A DNA stretch of 64,000 bases from Rhizobium sp. S152 (GTDB lineage: Bacteria; Pseudomonadota; Alphaproteobacteria; Rhizobiales; Rhizobiaceae): assembly GCF_030380735.1 (NCBI RefSeq), contig NZ_JAUDRZ010000003.1, positions 310,001 through 374,000 on the forward strand, given 5' to 3'. Shown here in pieces: positions 38,185 through 46,107 of this stretch. The position numbers and the translations under genes were made by a program. Below the pieces are notes generated by a model. It had not been told where the DNA came from. It was given only the letters and a program-made list of their open reading frames with translations, and made no database searches. Each line of letters opens with the position of its first letter. The first letter of the stretch is position 1.

Positions 38185-38987
38185 GACACACGCTCCAACG
38201 CTCGTTCGAGCAGCGGCACCGTGGACGCTAACATGTCGCGAAGTTCGAGCAGGGTTTCCGTATCGGGCTCGCCGGTCCACTCGTCCATGAAGAACTTCTT
38301 GAACTCGACAGCGATGGCGCAGCCCGTTTGCGGAAAATGCTTGTGAATGAAGCGGGTTTGCTCGCCTTTTCCCTGGAACGCGACGTTTTCGCGGACGTGG
38401 AGCGCGCGACCGCGAATGCGAAAACCGCCAAGGTGATCGATCAGCTCATCGACGAGATCGCCCCAACGATCGCGATCCATCGAGAACGTACCGATATTGA
38501 TATCCGGTGCATCGACCGGATCGCTTGGCGGGGCGTTGGGGCCAGCGCGCCGGTGATTGTAGCTATGGACATCCAGCACCGCGAACCGGCCGTGTTGACG
38601 CTCGATAGCCGTTAGCGTGGTGCGCAGCGCTTCGTAGTAGCCATCGTGTATCTCAAGGGAAGTCGCCACATGCGACTCGGACAGGTCCGTATTCCAGACC
38701 TTCAACCCCCAGGCCTGCTCTGGCCGGAGATAGACAGCGCCGTCGCGATCTCTGTTCAAGTCGACCTCGAAACGCGAACGGCGGAACACGATACGATTGG
38801 GGACGCGGCCTATGATGAACTCGGTAAACGGATCCTCTTCCCGCATCCGCTCCTCGGGAGCGAGAGCGTAGAGTTCCGCGATCTCGGGCCGCACCACGTG
38901 CCCCTCGTGGATCGCCGTCGCGACGACGCAGGAGGCGCCTCTGTCTATCGTCCACAGAGACGACGGGTCGTGGTCATCACGTGCCAT
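38181..38987 (-). CDS. N-formylglutamate amidohydrolase-like protein
   Basis: The 268-residue protein of the N-formylglutamate amidohydrolase (HutG/FGase) superfamily has 'DVHSYNHRR' at about residue 138, 'RSRFEVDLNRDRDG' near 71 and 'FHGKGEQTRFIHKHFP'-like zinc-fold segments near 210. FGases cleave the formyl amide of N-formylglutamate; many relatives have other N-acyl amino-acid or amide substrates. It is the first gene of the operon with the DUF1704 peptidase and the ATP-grasp ligase, not of a hut operon, so a non-hut substrate is likely. Confidence 0.82.
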   Translation of the reverse strand: MARDDHDPSSLWTIDRGASCVVATAIHEGHVVRPEIAELYALAPEERMREEDPFTEFIIGRVPNRIVFRRSRFEVDLNRDRDGAVYLRPEQAWGLKVWNTDLSESHVATSLEIHDGYYEALRTTLTAIERQHGRFAVLDVHSYNHRRAGPNAPPSDPVDAPDINIGTFSMDRDRWGDLVDELIDHLGGFRIRGRALHVRENVAFQGKGEQTRFIHKHFPQTGCAIAVEFKKFFMDEWTGEPDTETLLELRDMLASTVPLLERALERVS

Positions 38988-39041
38988 GAAAGACCGGGAC
39001 GGAATGGGCTGTACCCTTTCTTGTCTGGCCGAACAGCCCGG

Positions 39042-39206
39042 TTAGAGCTGACGGGACTGTTGTTCGGCTTGCTGCGAGATTTTCTGGATTCGCTGGACTT
39101 GCACGTTCAGCCGGCTCGTTTCCAGCGCGGAGAGCGCCGGACGCCTCACGATGGGCGGCTGTCGTGTTTCGTTGGCGTCCACCGGGTTCATCGATTTCGT
39201 ATGCAT
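39042..39206 (-). CDS. Small basic protein of unknown function
   Basis: The 54-residue protein starts at the ATG at 39206 after an AGGTAG-like site. Its C-terminal half is helical and Gln-rich ('SRLNVQVQRIQKISQQAEQQ'), the N-terminal half basic and disordered. It is short enough that coding status is uncertain. It lies upstream of the three-gene peptidase/ligase operon on the same strand. Confidence 0.4.
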   Translation of the reverse strand: MHTKSMNPVDANETRQPPIVRRPALSALETSRLNVQVQRIQKISQQAEQQSRQL

Positions 39207-39283
39207 GCTTCTACCTGGGAATGCGGGCGCCATGCGCCCATGCGACATATAAGGGATCGGCACCGCATGCCGATCCGGATCGA

Positions 39284-39514
39284 TCAGACGACGCTGACGC
39301 TTGGCAAATGCGTAATGACTTCCGCTCTCTTGTCCTTCGACAGCGGTTCAATTCGACTTTGCCAGAAAGACTTCGCTTCGGCGCTGTCGGCCTCCCACTC
39401 TCGCGTGGAAACCAGATTGTCATCGTTGGCCGAACGTCGCTTGCCGCCAAGCCGAACATATTCCTGGGCAAGTTCGAGTGCTTCGGTAGGCAATGGTGAG
39501 GGTGGGTTTGTCAT
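39284..39514 (-). CDS. Small soluble protein of unknown function
   Basis: The 76-residue protein starts at 39514 with a strong GAGGAGG ribosome site. 'PTEALELAQEYVRLGGKRRS' and 'REWEADSAEAKSFWQSRI' suggest two helices; no named domain is recognised. It belongs to a run of tiny minus-strand genes between the amidohydrolase and DUF982 genes, two of which carry EcfG-type promoters. Confidence 0.6.
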   Translation of the reverse strand: MTNPPSPLPTEALELAQEYVRLGGKRRSANDDNLVSTREWEADSAEAKSFWQSRIEPLSKDKRAEVITHLPSVSVV

Positions 39515-39571
39515 GTGCGCCTCCTCATGTCGTGGCGCGCAAGGTGCACTCGGCACTTTGCGCTCGTTTTG

Positions 39572-39733
39572 TCATCGGCGAAGCAGGCGCATGGCCAGCG
39601 AGACGACGAACAGCACAACGAAAATGAAGAACAGAACCTGAGCGATAGACGCGGAAGCGCCGGCAATGCCACCGAAACCCAGAACGCCCGCAATCAGCGC
39701 GACAACCAGAAATACAAGAGCATAATAAAGCAT
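39572..39733 (-). CDS. DUF1328 small membrane protein
   Basis: The 53-residue protein is almost entirely two transmembrane helices ('[20 protein letters not shown]', then '[19 protein letters not shown]'). This is the textbook DUF1328/UPF0391 family member, found in many proteobacteria and often stress-induced. An AGGAG ribosome site lies before the ATG, and a perfect EcfG-type promoter lies 28 bases upstream. Its molecular role is unknown. Confidence 0.88.
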   Translation of the reverse strand: MLYYALVFLVVALIAGVLGFGGIAGASASIAQVLFFIFVVLFVVSLAMRLLRR

Positions 39734-39761
39734 GATAGTCTCCTTTCTCCGTTCCCTAAAA

Positions 39762-39786
39762 AACGGAGATCGGTCGACTAAGTTCC
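39762..39786 (-). promoter_or_regulatory. EcfG-type general stress promoter for DUF1328 gene
   Basis: On the minus strand GGAAC (at 39786-39782) is followed after 16 bases by CGTT (39765-39762), the exact spacing of EcfG/RpoE2 promoters in alphaproteobacteria. The start codon of the DUF1328 gene is 28 bases downstream. Confidence 0.72.
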
Positions 39787-39808
39787 ATCGTCGGGAAAAA
39801 GCGATGAT

Positions 39809-40375
39809 CTAGGACAACGAACCTAAAGCCGCTCTCGTAAAGCGGTCGCCCTCATGCGGGGCTGGCGGCTCCGCCGCGCCCAGATAGAAGCGCAATGGGG
39901 CGATGAGGGCGAACCAAAGTGATGCGCCGAGCATGAAGGACGCGGTGACACTGTCGTCGGAGGCGTGGGCAAATGGAAGCAGCGCCGAGCCGACAACGAC
40001 GGCCATGCGAAGCGCCCATTCGTTCTCACGCTTGCCGATCGCGGATGCACGCAGTGCCTTGTAGTCGCTGACGCCGTAGGGGCCACCCTCTCCGCGCTTC
40101 AGCAGCTGCCAAGCGGAGGGGAGGGCGAGCGCCAGAAGCGCGCCCTGGCAGAGCAAGAGCAGTTCCCCCTGCATGAAAAACAGGGTTGCAATCATAAGAA
40201 ATGTCGCGGAAATCAGGTTCCACACCGGCTCCAGCGTGTCCGGCCGCTGGCCGGTAAGCACGTGCCACCGCCTCAGCAACATTGCCGCGCCCTGCAGCAA
40301 TGGCTCATCCACGTAACGATTGATCCAGTTCATGCGCTCGCCCAACATGCGTTGCCACCGAGCGTCCCTCATCAT
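39809..40375 (-). CDS. Membrane protein of unknown function
   Basis: The 188-residue protein has two or three hydrophobic segments in its middle and C-terminal thirds ('ISATFLMIATLFFMQGELLLL', then 'ALRMAVVVGSALLPFAHA', then 'FMLGASLWFALIAPLRFYLG'). No known domain is recognised. It is likely an inner-membrane protein. It shares the small stress-gene island and strand with its neighbours. Start not certain: the ATG at 40375 has a weak ribosome site. Confidence 0.6.
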   Translation of the reverse strand: MMRDARWQRMLGERMNWINRYVDEPLLQGAAMLLRRWHVLTGQRPDTLEPVWNLISATFLMIATLFFMQGELLLLCQGALLALALPSAWQLLKRGEGGPYGVSDYKALRASAIGKRENEWALRMAVVVGSALLPFAHASDDSVTASFMLGASLWFALIAPLRFYLGAAEPPAPHEGDRFTRAALGSLS

Positions 40376-40465
40376 GAAAATGGGTCGTTATCGTGGCATT
40401 CGAGCCTCGTCGGGCGAAGTTGCGCCAAGTGATGTGTAATTGCCTATGGTCGCACGAGCGGCATT

Positions 40466-40651
40466 TCAGTGGCGCACATGTTCCGGCTTGTTCTTGGTCT
40501 TGGTGGACGCGAACTCCTCAAGTTCCTTCTCGGTCATCGATTCGACCATGCCTTTAGAGGCACCCTTGAGTTTGGTTCTGGGGGTTTCACCGCGTTTGGC
40601 TGACAGCGCCGCACCCGCGGCTTTCTGCTGCGCTTTCGATTTGGCCGGCAT
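40466..40651 (-). CDS. DUF3008 small protein
   Basis: The 61-residue protein begins 'PAKSKAQQKAAGAALSAKRG' and ends in a charged tail, the pattern of the DUF3008 family of short, basic, stress-related proteins. The start at 40651 has AGGAG 7 bases upstream. Function unknown; family members are common in rhizobia and methylobacteria. No EcfG-type promoter was found directly upstream. Confidence 0.85.
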   Translation of the reverse strand: MPAKSKAQQKAAGAALSAKRGETPRTKLKGASKGMVESMTEKELEEFASTKTKNKPEHVRH

Positions 40652-40683
40652 CATGAAACTCCTTTTTCTGTTGCCGAAAGCGA

Positions 40684-40935
40684 TCATTTTTCCTTGACGA
40701 AGATGTCCGCTTCCACTGCCGCGGCGATGAAGGCATTGCGTGCCTCCGATGGCGGCCGCTGACCGCTCAATACCTGCCTGCATGTTCGTTTTGCACTCTT
40801 CAGATTTCGCCCGCGGGCAACCGGCCATGCATTATTTAGAATGGTCGCGGCCTCGCTGGTATTCGAGATAGTCCTGAACTCTCCGGTCCGGTGGATTTGA
40901 AAGGAGAGCGGCCTACTCCATCGTTTCGGATCCAT
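40684..40935 (-). CDS. DUF982 family small protein
   Basis: The 83-residue protein matches DUF982 ('RPLSFQI', a Trp-Pro in 'LNNAWPVARGR', then 'SEARNAFIAAAVEADIFV' at the C-terminus), a family found almost only in rhizobia and relatives. Function unknown. The start at 40935 has a GGAGGT ribosome site, and a perfect EcfG-type promoter lies 26 bases upstream, so general stress control is likely. Confidence 0.85.
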   Translation of the reverse strand: MDPKRWSRPLSFQIHRTGEFRTISNTSEAATILNNAWPVARGRNLKSAKRTCRQVLSGQRPPSEARNAFIAAAVEADIFVKEK

Positions 40936-40960
40936 AACGCAATACCTCCGATGAGAGATA

Positions 40961-40985
40961 AACGCTGCGACGACGATGACGTTCC
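40961..40985 (-). promoter_or_regulatory. EcfG-type general stress promoter for DUF982 gene
   Basis: On the minus strand GGAAC (40985-40981) is followed after exactly 16 bases by CGTT (40964-40961). The DUF982 start codon lies 26 bases further on. This matches the EcfG/RpoE2 consensus. Confidence 0.72.
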
Positions 40986-41124
40986 GATCACGCGATTTTT
41001 CTTGCAGGAGCCAATAGGGCGCGTGCATCTGCCAGCGAATCCGGATGCCTCATATGCAAAATTTGCGCTGCTCACATTAATGGCAACACGCTATATATTT
41101 GGGCATCGAAAAAGGAGATATGCA

Positions 41125-41262
41125 ATGAAAATAACCAATCGGATCGTCGAATACTTCCAGCTCAACAAGGCCTACCGCGAACTGCAGCGCCTGGATGATG
41201 CTGCTCTCAAGGATATCGGCGTCAGCCGCTCGGACATGAAGCGTCGCGTATACGGCCGTTGA
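41125..41262 (+). CDS. DUF1127 small protein
   Basis: The 45-residue protein has the YjiS-like DUF1127 core 'RELQRLDDAALKDIGVSRSD'. These arginine-rich peptides in alphaproteobacteria have been tied to phosphate, stress and RNA-turnover phenotypes; which applies here is unknown. AAGGAG lies 6 bases before the ATG, and an AT-rich promoter-like stretch (about 41065-41105) precedes it. Confidence 0.85.
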   Translation: MKITNRIVEYFQLNKAYRELQRLDDAALKDIGVSRSDMKRRVYGR

Positions 41263-41596
41263 TCCAAGTTAGCATGACAACAGTATGTAAGGCTCGCCGA
41301 TGCGGGCCTTTGTTGTTTCTGGTGGCCGATCCCTGCTCACAGCGCGCCCTCCGCTCTCATCGTCGGCTCGCCCTGTGAGCCGCTGTTAGATGATGCCCAT
41401 CGATCCTTTCCAGCTCGGCCTTTCCATCCTTTTCACGTAAACACGAAATTGTGTGGCCTCGACGACTGGCGGCCTGCACGCTCTGGGTTATCCTGCGACC
41501 GCAAGGCGAACTGGATCAGGCACGCACACGCCTGTTCGTTGACCGCCGGAAACAGTCGTGTGGGTGGGACCGGCACGCAAGGATGGAGGAAAAGAG
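41263..41596. other. Intergenic stretch, no gene recognised
   Basis: No convincing reading frame with a ribosome site. The one structure noted is a spaced inverted repeat (GCTCACAG near 41335, CTGTGAGC near 41373). The dienelactone hydrolase promoter must lie in its right half. Confidence 0.5.
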
Positions 41597-42484
41597 ATGA
41601 ACCGTCTGACGGCGAAGGACTTTCCGCAGGAACTGCTCGAGCTCTACGACTATTATGCCCACGGCAGGATAACCAAACGCGAGTTTCTCGATCGCGCCGC
41701 CAAGTATGCGGTGGGAGGCGTAACGGCCGCCGCCATTCTCTCCTCGATGAGCCCGAACTATGCGCTGGCCACCCAGGTCGAGTTTACCGATCCCGATATC
41801 GTTGCCGAATACATCACCTACCCCTCGCCGAAGGGCAATGGCGATGTCCGCGCCTATCTCGTTCGCCCCGCCAAGGCGACAGGCAAGGTACCGGCCGTGG
41901 TGGTCGTGCACGAGAACAGAGGTCTCAATCCCTATATCGAGGATGTGGCGCGCCGTGTCGCCAAGGCGGGCTTCATCGCGCTCGCTCCGGATGGGCTGAC
42001 ATCGGTTGGAGGCTATCCCGGCAATGACGAGAAGGGCCGCGAACTGCAGCAGAAGGTCGATCCGGAGAAGTTGATGAATGACTTCTTCGCGGCGATCGAG
42101 TTCATGATGAAAAGCGACATGACCACCGGCAAGGTCGGCATCACCGGCTTTTGCTATGGTGGCGGCGTGGCCAATGCCGCAGCGGTTGCCTACCCGGAAC
42201 TTGCGGCTGCGGTACCTTTCTACGGCCGACAGCCCAAGGCGGAAAGCGTGCCGAGCATCAAGGCGCCGCTTCTCTTGCATTATGCCGAGCTCGACAAGGG
42301 CATTACCGATGGTTGGCCGCCTTACGAGGAAGCGTTGAAGGCAAACAACAAGACTTACGAAGCCTACATCTATCCCGGCGTCAATCACGGTTTCCACAAT
42401 GACTCCACGCCGCGCTACGACGAAGCTGCAGCCAAGCTTGCCTGGGACCGGACAATCGACTGGTTCAAGCGCTATCTTGCTTGA
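41597..42484 (+). CDS. Dienelactone hydrolase family protein
   Basis: The 295-residue alpha/beta-hydrolase of the dienelactone hydrolase family has a nucleophile Cys186 in 'GFCYGGG', a Glu in 'VVHENRGL' near 106, and an acid/histidine pair in the C-terminal '[10 protein letters not shown]'. It would hydrolyse a lactone or ester, classically dienelactone from chloroaromatics. A basic N-terminus with a hydrophobic '[12 protein letters not shown]' segment near residues 40-52 suggests export or a twin-arginine-like leader, though no clear RR motif is seen. GGAGGAAAAGAG precedes the ATG. Confidence 0.85.
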   Translation: MNRLTAKDFPQELLELYDYYAHGRITKREFLDRAAKYAVGGVTAAAILSSMSPNYALATQVEFTDPDIVAEYITYPSPKGNGDVRAYLVRPAKATGKVPAVVVVHENRGLNPYIEDVARRVAKAGFIALAPDGLTSVGGYPGNDEKGRELQQKVDPEKLMNDFFAAIEFMMKSDMTTGKVGITGFCYGGGVANAAAVAYPELAAAVPFYGRQPKAESVPSIKAPLLLHYAELDKGITDGWPPYEEALKANNKTYEAYIYPGVNHGFHNDSTPRYDEAAAKLAWDRTIDWFKRYLA

Positions 42485-42504
42485 TGGGACGCTCCAACTA
42501 AAAC

Positions 42505-42525
42505 GCCGCCCCTCTTCGGGGCGGC
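42505..42525. terminator. Bidirectional terminator hairpin
   Basis: GCCGCCCC and GGGGCGGC form a perfect 8-base stem on a 5-base loop between the convergent dienelactone hydrolase and aminotransferase genes. On the minus strand it is followed by GTTTTAG. Confidence 0.75.
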
Positions 42526-42532
42526 ACGATTG

Positions 42533-43387
42533 TCAGATTGCGCTCGCAAGCTTGGCTTCGATATAGAGCCGACGAAGCTTGAGCGTCAGCGGACCTGGCT
42601 CGCCGGTGCCCACAGGCTGGCCGTCGATCCGGGTCACCGGAAGCACGAAATTGGTCGCCGACGTGATGAACGCTTCCGCCGCTTGCTTGGCTTCCTCGGG
42701 CGTGAAGGCTCGCTCCTCAACTTCGATGCCAGCCTGTCTCGCGATGTCGAGCACGCTGAGACGCGTGATGCCATGCAGGATGGCGTTGGACAGGCCACGG
42801 GTAACGAGCTTGCCGTCCGCAGTAATGATGTGGGATGTCGCCGAGCTGGCCTCGGTGACGAAGCCGTCCTCGACGAGCCATGCGTCATCCGCGCCCATTT
42901 CGGAAGCCTTCATTTTTGCCATCGAAGGGTAGAGCAGCTGCACGGTCTTGATATCGCGGCGTCCCCATCGCTGATCGGGTACAAGGGCGACGGAGATGCC
43001 GGTCGTCACCTTCGGGTTGTCGAGGACGGCCTTGGCCTGCGTGAAGAGAACGAGCGTCGGTTTGGCATCGACAGGGAACGCGAAATCGCGGTCGGCGGCG
43101 CCGCGCGAAATCTGCAGGTAGATCAGGCCCTCGTTCAGGTCGTTGCGACGCACGATCTCGCGGTGAACGGCGAGCAGCTCCTCGTCCGTCAGCGGGCAGT
43201 CGATGCCGAGCTCGGCCATCGACCGCTTGAGGCGGGCGCTGTGGCCGGAATATTCCAGCAGCTTTCCGCCGATGACGCCGGTGACTTCATAAATGGCATC
43301 CGCGAAGAGAAAGCCGCGGTCGAAAATCGAAACCTTGGCTTCGGCTTCGGCGAGCCATTCGCCGTTGAGATAGACGGTGCGGGACAA
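42533..43387 (-). CDS. D-amino-acid transaminase
   Basis: The 284-residue class IV (fold-type IV) PLP aminotransferase begins 'RTVYLNGEWLAEAEAKVSIFDRGF'-like and has the catalytic lysine in the 'VQLLYPSMAKMKASEMGA' segment near residue 147. The class IV fold and length match D-alanine/D-amino-acid transaminase rather than branched-chain types. The start is a TTG at 43387 with a GAGGA ribosome site; a TTG at 43405 overlaps the pxpA stop. It interconverts D-amino acids and 2-oxo acids, which suits a cluster handling cyclic and D-amino-acid derivatives. Confidence 0.8.
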   Translation of the reverse strand: MSRTVYLNGEWLAEAEAKVSIFDRGFLFADAIYEVTGVIGGKLLEYSGHSARLKRSMAELGIDCPLTDEELLAVHREIVRRNDLNEGLIYLQISRGAADRDFAFPVDAKPTLVLFTQAKAVLDNPKVTTGISVALVPDQRWGRRDIKTVQLLYPSMAKMKASEMGADDAWLVEDGFVTEASSATSHIITADGKLVTRGLSNAILHGITRLSVLDIARQAGIEVEERAFTPEEAKQAAEAFITSATNFVLPVTRIDGQPVGTGEPGPLTLKLRRLYIEAKLASAI

Positions 43388-43401
43388 TGTAGATTCCTCG
43401 T

Positions 43402-44175
43402 TCAATTCTGGGGTTTGGCAAAGGCTGAGATATCGATCCCGGCGGTTGTGAGTTTGTCGCGCAACGCGCGCGCCGTGATCGCGGCTCCCGGCGTATCGCC
43501 GTGAATGCAGACGGTTGCGGCATCGACAGGGAGGCGTCCGCCGCCGATCGTCGGGATCACCTTGTCCGAGATCATGGTGAGAACCTGATCGACGCTCGCT
43601 TCGACATCATGAATGACGGCGCCTTCCATCTGGCGCGGCGCCAGCATGCCGTTGTCCGTGTAGCGCCTATCCGCGTAGACCTCGCAGGCGACCGCAATAC
43701 CCGCCGCTTCCGCGGCGCGCATCGTTTCGGAGTAGGGCAGCGTGATGAAGACCAGCTTCGGATCGACCGCCTTGATGGCGCGGACGCAGACCTCGGCAAG
43801 CACGCTATCCTCTGCCGCCATGTTGCCGAGCGAGCCATGGGTTTTGACATGAGTGATCGGCCAATCCAGCGCGGTGGCCATGCCCTGGATTGCGGCGATC
43901 TGGTAGATCAGCTGGGCTTCGATATCCTCGGGACGCTCGCCCGAAATGCGACGGCGCCCGAAGCCATAGAGATCCATGAAGGACGGGTGGGCGCCGATGG
44001 CAACCCCATGCTTTCGAGCGGAAAGAATGGTGTCGCGCATCACGACCGGATCGCCTGCATGAAAGCCGCAGGCGATGTTCGCGGTGGTGATGACCTCCAT
44101 CATGGCGGCATCGTCGCCGATCTTGTAGGCGCCGAAGCTCTCGCCCATGTCACAGTTCAAATCGATGGTCGGCAA
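43402..44175 (-). CDS. pxpA: 5-oxoprolinase subunit A (LamB/YcsF family)
   Basis: The 257-residue protein of the LamB/YcsF family has the invariant 'DLNCDMGE' start, 'NIACGFHAGDP' near residue 34, 'HPSFMDLYGFGRR' near 63 and 'THVKTHGSL' near 109. PxpA works with PxpB and PxpC in ATP-dependent opening of 5-oxoproline to glutamate. The start is a TTG at 44175 with AAGGA 8 bases upstream. It is transcribed away from pxpBC with 225 bases between them, so it shares a divergent control region. Confidence 0.9.
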   Translation of the reverse strand: MPTIDLNCDMGESFGAYKIGDDAAMMEVITTANIACGFHAGDPVVMRDTILSARKHGVAIGAHPSFMDLYGFGRRRISGERPEDIEAQLIYQIAAIQGMATALDWPITHVKTHGSLGNMAAEDSVLAEVCVRAIKAVDPKLVFITLPYSETMRAAEAAGIAVACEVYADRRYTDNGMLAPRQMEGAVIHDVEASVDQVLTMISDKVIPTIGGGRLPVDAATVCIHGDTPGAAITARALRDKLTTAGIDISAFAKPQN

Positions 44176-44257
44176 TACCGGTTTCCTTGTGAAAAGAGCA
44201 GGCTAGGTCGAAACGCGGCAGCCTGTTCCGCAGTGCGAATTGGACTTGACATACAGG

Positions 44258-44270
44258 TGGTGTACTGAAA
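44258..44270. promoter_or_regulatory. Candidate GntR-type operator between pxpA and pxpB
   Basis: TGGTGTACTGAAA here matches 11 of 13 bases of TGGTATACTGAAT at 52703-52715, upstream of the DUF1989 operon. Both regions flank operons linked to GntR (FCD-type) regulators, whose sites often contain a GTATAC or GTGTAC core. Shared control is inferred. Confidence 0.4.
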
Positions 44271-44400
44271 TGACAAGGACATACTCTTGAGAATCCCGAG
44301 TGAGGCACGTGATAACAATAGCGACAGTCGAACGCGCTTTCCATTCGCACGCTCATGGCGATTGGGCTTGTTCGGCTTTTGACCCGGCAGGGGCCAGGCA

Positions 44401-45144
44401 ATGCCCGTGAACGCGCAATCATCAGCCGGTTATCCGCGTGTCGCCGCCTGTGGAGACAGCGCTCTGGTGATCGAGCTTGCCGACCATATCGACGAGGCGA
44501 TCAACGCGCGGGTGATCGCGCTGGCGGCCGCGCTGGCCGCCGATCCCATTGCCGGCATCATTGAAACGGTCCCCACCTACCGCTCGCTTCTCGTCGCCTA
44601 CGATCCAGTCATCGTCCGTGGGCGGACGCTGTCGACGCTGCTGCTTGAGCGTCTGGCCGCGCTGGCGCCGTCCGGCGATGTACCGCGACAGATCGTCGTG
44701 CCGGTGCTCTATGGCGGCGAGGCCGGTCTGGACCTGGACGAACTGTCGGAAATGAAAGGGCTTACGCGCGACGAACTGATCAGCCTTCATTCCTCGGCGC
44801 GCTACCGGGTCTACATGATTGGCTTCGCGCCGGGCTTCGCCTACCTCGGCGGGCTGCCCGAGACGCTGCATACGCCGCGGCTTGCGGTGCCGCGCCAGAG
44901 AATAGAAGCGAGCGCCATCGGTATCGGAGGCATGCAGGCAAGTATCAATTCGGTTCCCGGCCCCAGCGGCTGGCGGTTTATCGGGCGGACGCCGCTGAAG
45001 GCTTTCGATCCGACGCGTGAGAAACCATTTCTGCTGCGCGCGGGAGATCACGTTCGCTTTCGACCGATCGATCGCGATGAGGCCGAGCACCTCGATGCCG
45101 CCGTCGCGAGCGGCGCGGCGGTCGAGGAATGGGAGGCGGCGTGA
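44401..45144 (+). CDS. pxpB: 5-oxoprolinase subunit B (KipI family)
   Basis: The 247-residue protein of the KipI/AHS1 family has 'RVAACGDSALVIEL' at the start, 'YMIGFAPGFAYLGGLP' near residue 140 and 'NSVPGPSGWRFIGRTP' near 183. With PxpC it forms the ATP-using part of 5-oxoprolinase. The last bases overlap the pxpC start (GTGA), showing translational coupling. It starts the long plus-strand operon that continues with pxpC, a GntR regulator and catabolic enzymes. Confidence 0.9.
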   Translation: MPVNAQSSAGYPRVAACGDSALVIELADHIDEAINARVIALAAALAADPIAGIIETVPTYRSLLVAYDPVIVRGRTLSTLLLERLAALAPSGDVPRQIVVPVLYGGEAGLDLDELSEMKGLTRDELISLHSSARYRVYMIGFAPGFAYLGGLPETLHTPRLAVPRQRIEASAIGIGGMQASINSVPGPSGWRFIGRTPLKAFDPTREKPFLLRAGDHVRFRPIDRDEAEHLDAAVASGAAVEEWEAA

Positions 45145-46106
45145 ACACTCTCGATATCATGCATGCCGGTCCCATGTTGACGGTTCAGGACCTCGGACGC
45201 AGCGGACTGCTTAATCTCGGCGTTTCCGGAGCAGGGCCGATGGACCGGCCGGCGATGATGCTCGCCAATCGCCTGGCCGGAAACGAAGACGGCGCGGCCA
45301 CGCTTGAGTTCGCCCATGTCGGCGGTCAATTCACGGTTCAGCAGCCGGTGCGCTTCGCCGTCACGGGTGGCGTCGTCGATATATCGGTTGACGGCAAGCC
45401 TCGGCACGGCTGGGAAAGCCATCATCTTCTGCCGGGGCAGGTCTTGAAGATTGGCGCGCTACGCCAGTCGGTATGGGGCTATCTGGCAATCTCCGGGGGC
45501 ATCGAGACCCCGCCGGTTCTGAACGCGCGTTCGACACATCTTCGCTCCGGCCTCGGCGGCCTGGAAGGCCGGCGGCTCGCCGTTGGCGACACGCTGCCGG
45601 TGGGAGCAACGACGCCGCGATCGTTGATGGCTTTGCGCAAACCTATTCATCGTCCCATCGGACCGATCCGTGTCATCCCCGGACCGCAGATGGACCATTT
45701 CGACGTGGCAACCTGGGCAACCTTCCTGCAGGAGCCGTTCAAGGTGACCGCCAGCCGTGACCGCATGGCGCAGGTGCTGGACGGCCCGGTTATCACGGCT
45801 GCGCGCGGACACGACATCGTCTCCGACGGTACCGTTGCGGGCTCTATCCAGGTGCCGTCCTCGGGCCGCCCGATCGTTCTCATGGCCGAGCGGCAGACGA
45901 CCGGCGGCTATCCGAAGATCGCCACGGTGGCCTCGGTCGACCTGCCGAGACTGGCGCAGACCGCAACGGGCGCCACCATCCGGTTTCGCTCGATCACGCA
46001 GGACGAGGCCGAGGAAATGCTGATCGCCCAATCGCGCGATTTCGCCGCCACGCTGGCCGATCTCGAGGTCAAGCTCGAAACCCCCGCAATTCTGGAGGAT
46101 GTCTGA
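45141..46106 (+). CDS. pxpC: 5-oxoprolinase subunit C (biotin-dependent carboxylase-like, KipA family)
   Basis: The 321-residue protein of the KipA/AHS2 family has 'TVQDLGRSGLLNLGVSGAGPMD' spread over residues 13-34, 'NRLAGNEDGAATLE' and 'VPSSGRPIVLMAERQTTGGYPKIA' near residues 235-258. It completes the PxpABC 5-oxoprolinase. The start is a GTG at 45141 overlapping the pxpB stop, with a GGGAGG site four bases before it. It overlaps the region just before the GntR gene, two bases short of its start. Confidence 0.9.
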   Translation: MNTLDIMHAGPMLTVQDLGRSGLLNLGVSGAGPMDRPAMMLANRLAGNEDGAATLEFAHVGGQFTVQQPVRFAVTGGVVDISVDGKPRHGWESHHLLPGQVLKIGALRQSVWGYLAISGGIETPPVLNARSTHLRSGLGGLEGRRLAVGDTLPVGATTPRSLMALRKPIHRPIGPIRVIPGPQMDHFDVATWATFLQEPFKVTASRDRMAQVLDGPVITAARGHDIVSDGTVAGSIQVPSSGRPIVLMAERQTTGGYPKIATVASVDLPRLAQTATGATIRFRSITQDEAEEMLIAQSRDFAATLADLEVKLETPAILEDV

Positions 46107-46107
46107 C

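Noticed and set aside
35221..38346. Long plus-strand frames opposite the ligase and DUF1704 genes
   Set aside because: Shadow frames: composition is biased and the minus-strand proteins carry clear motifs (ATP-grasp, HExxxH, QEGLA).
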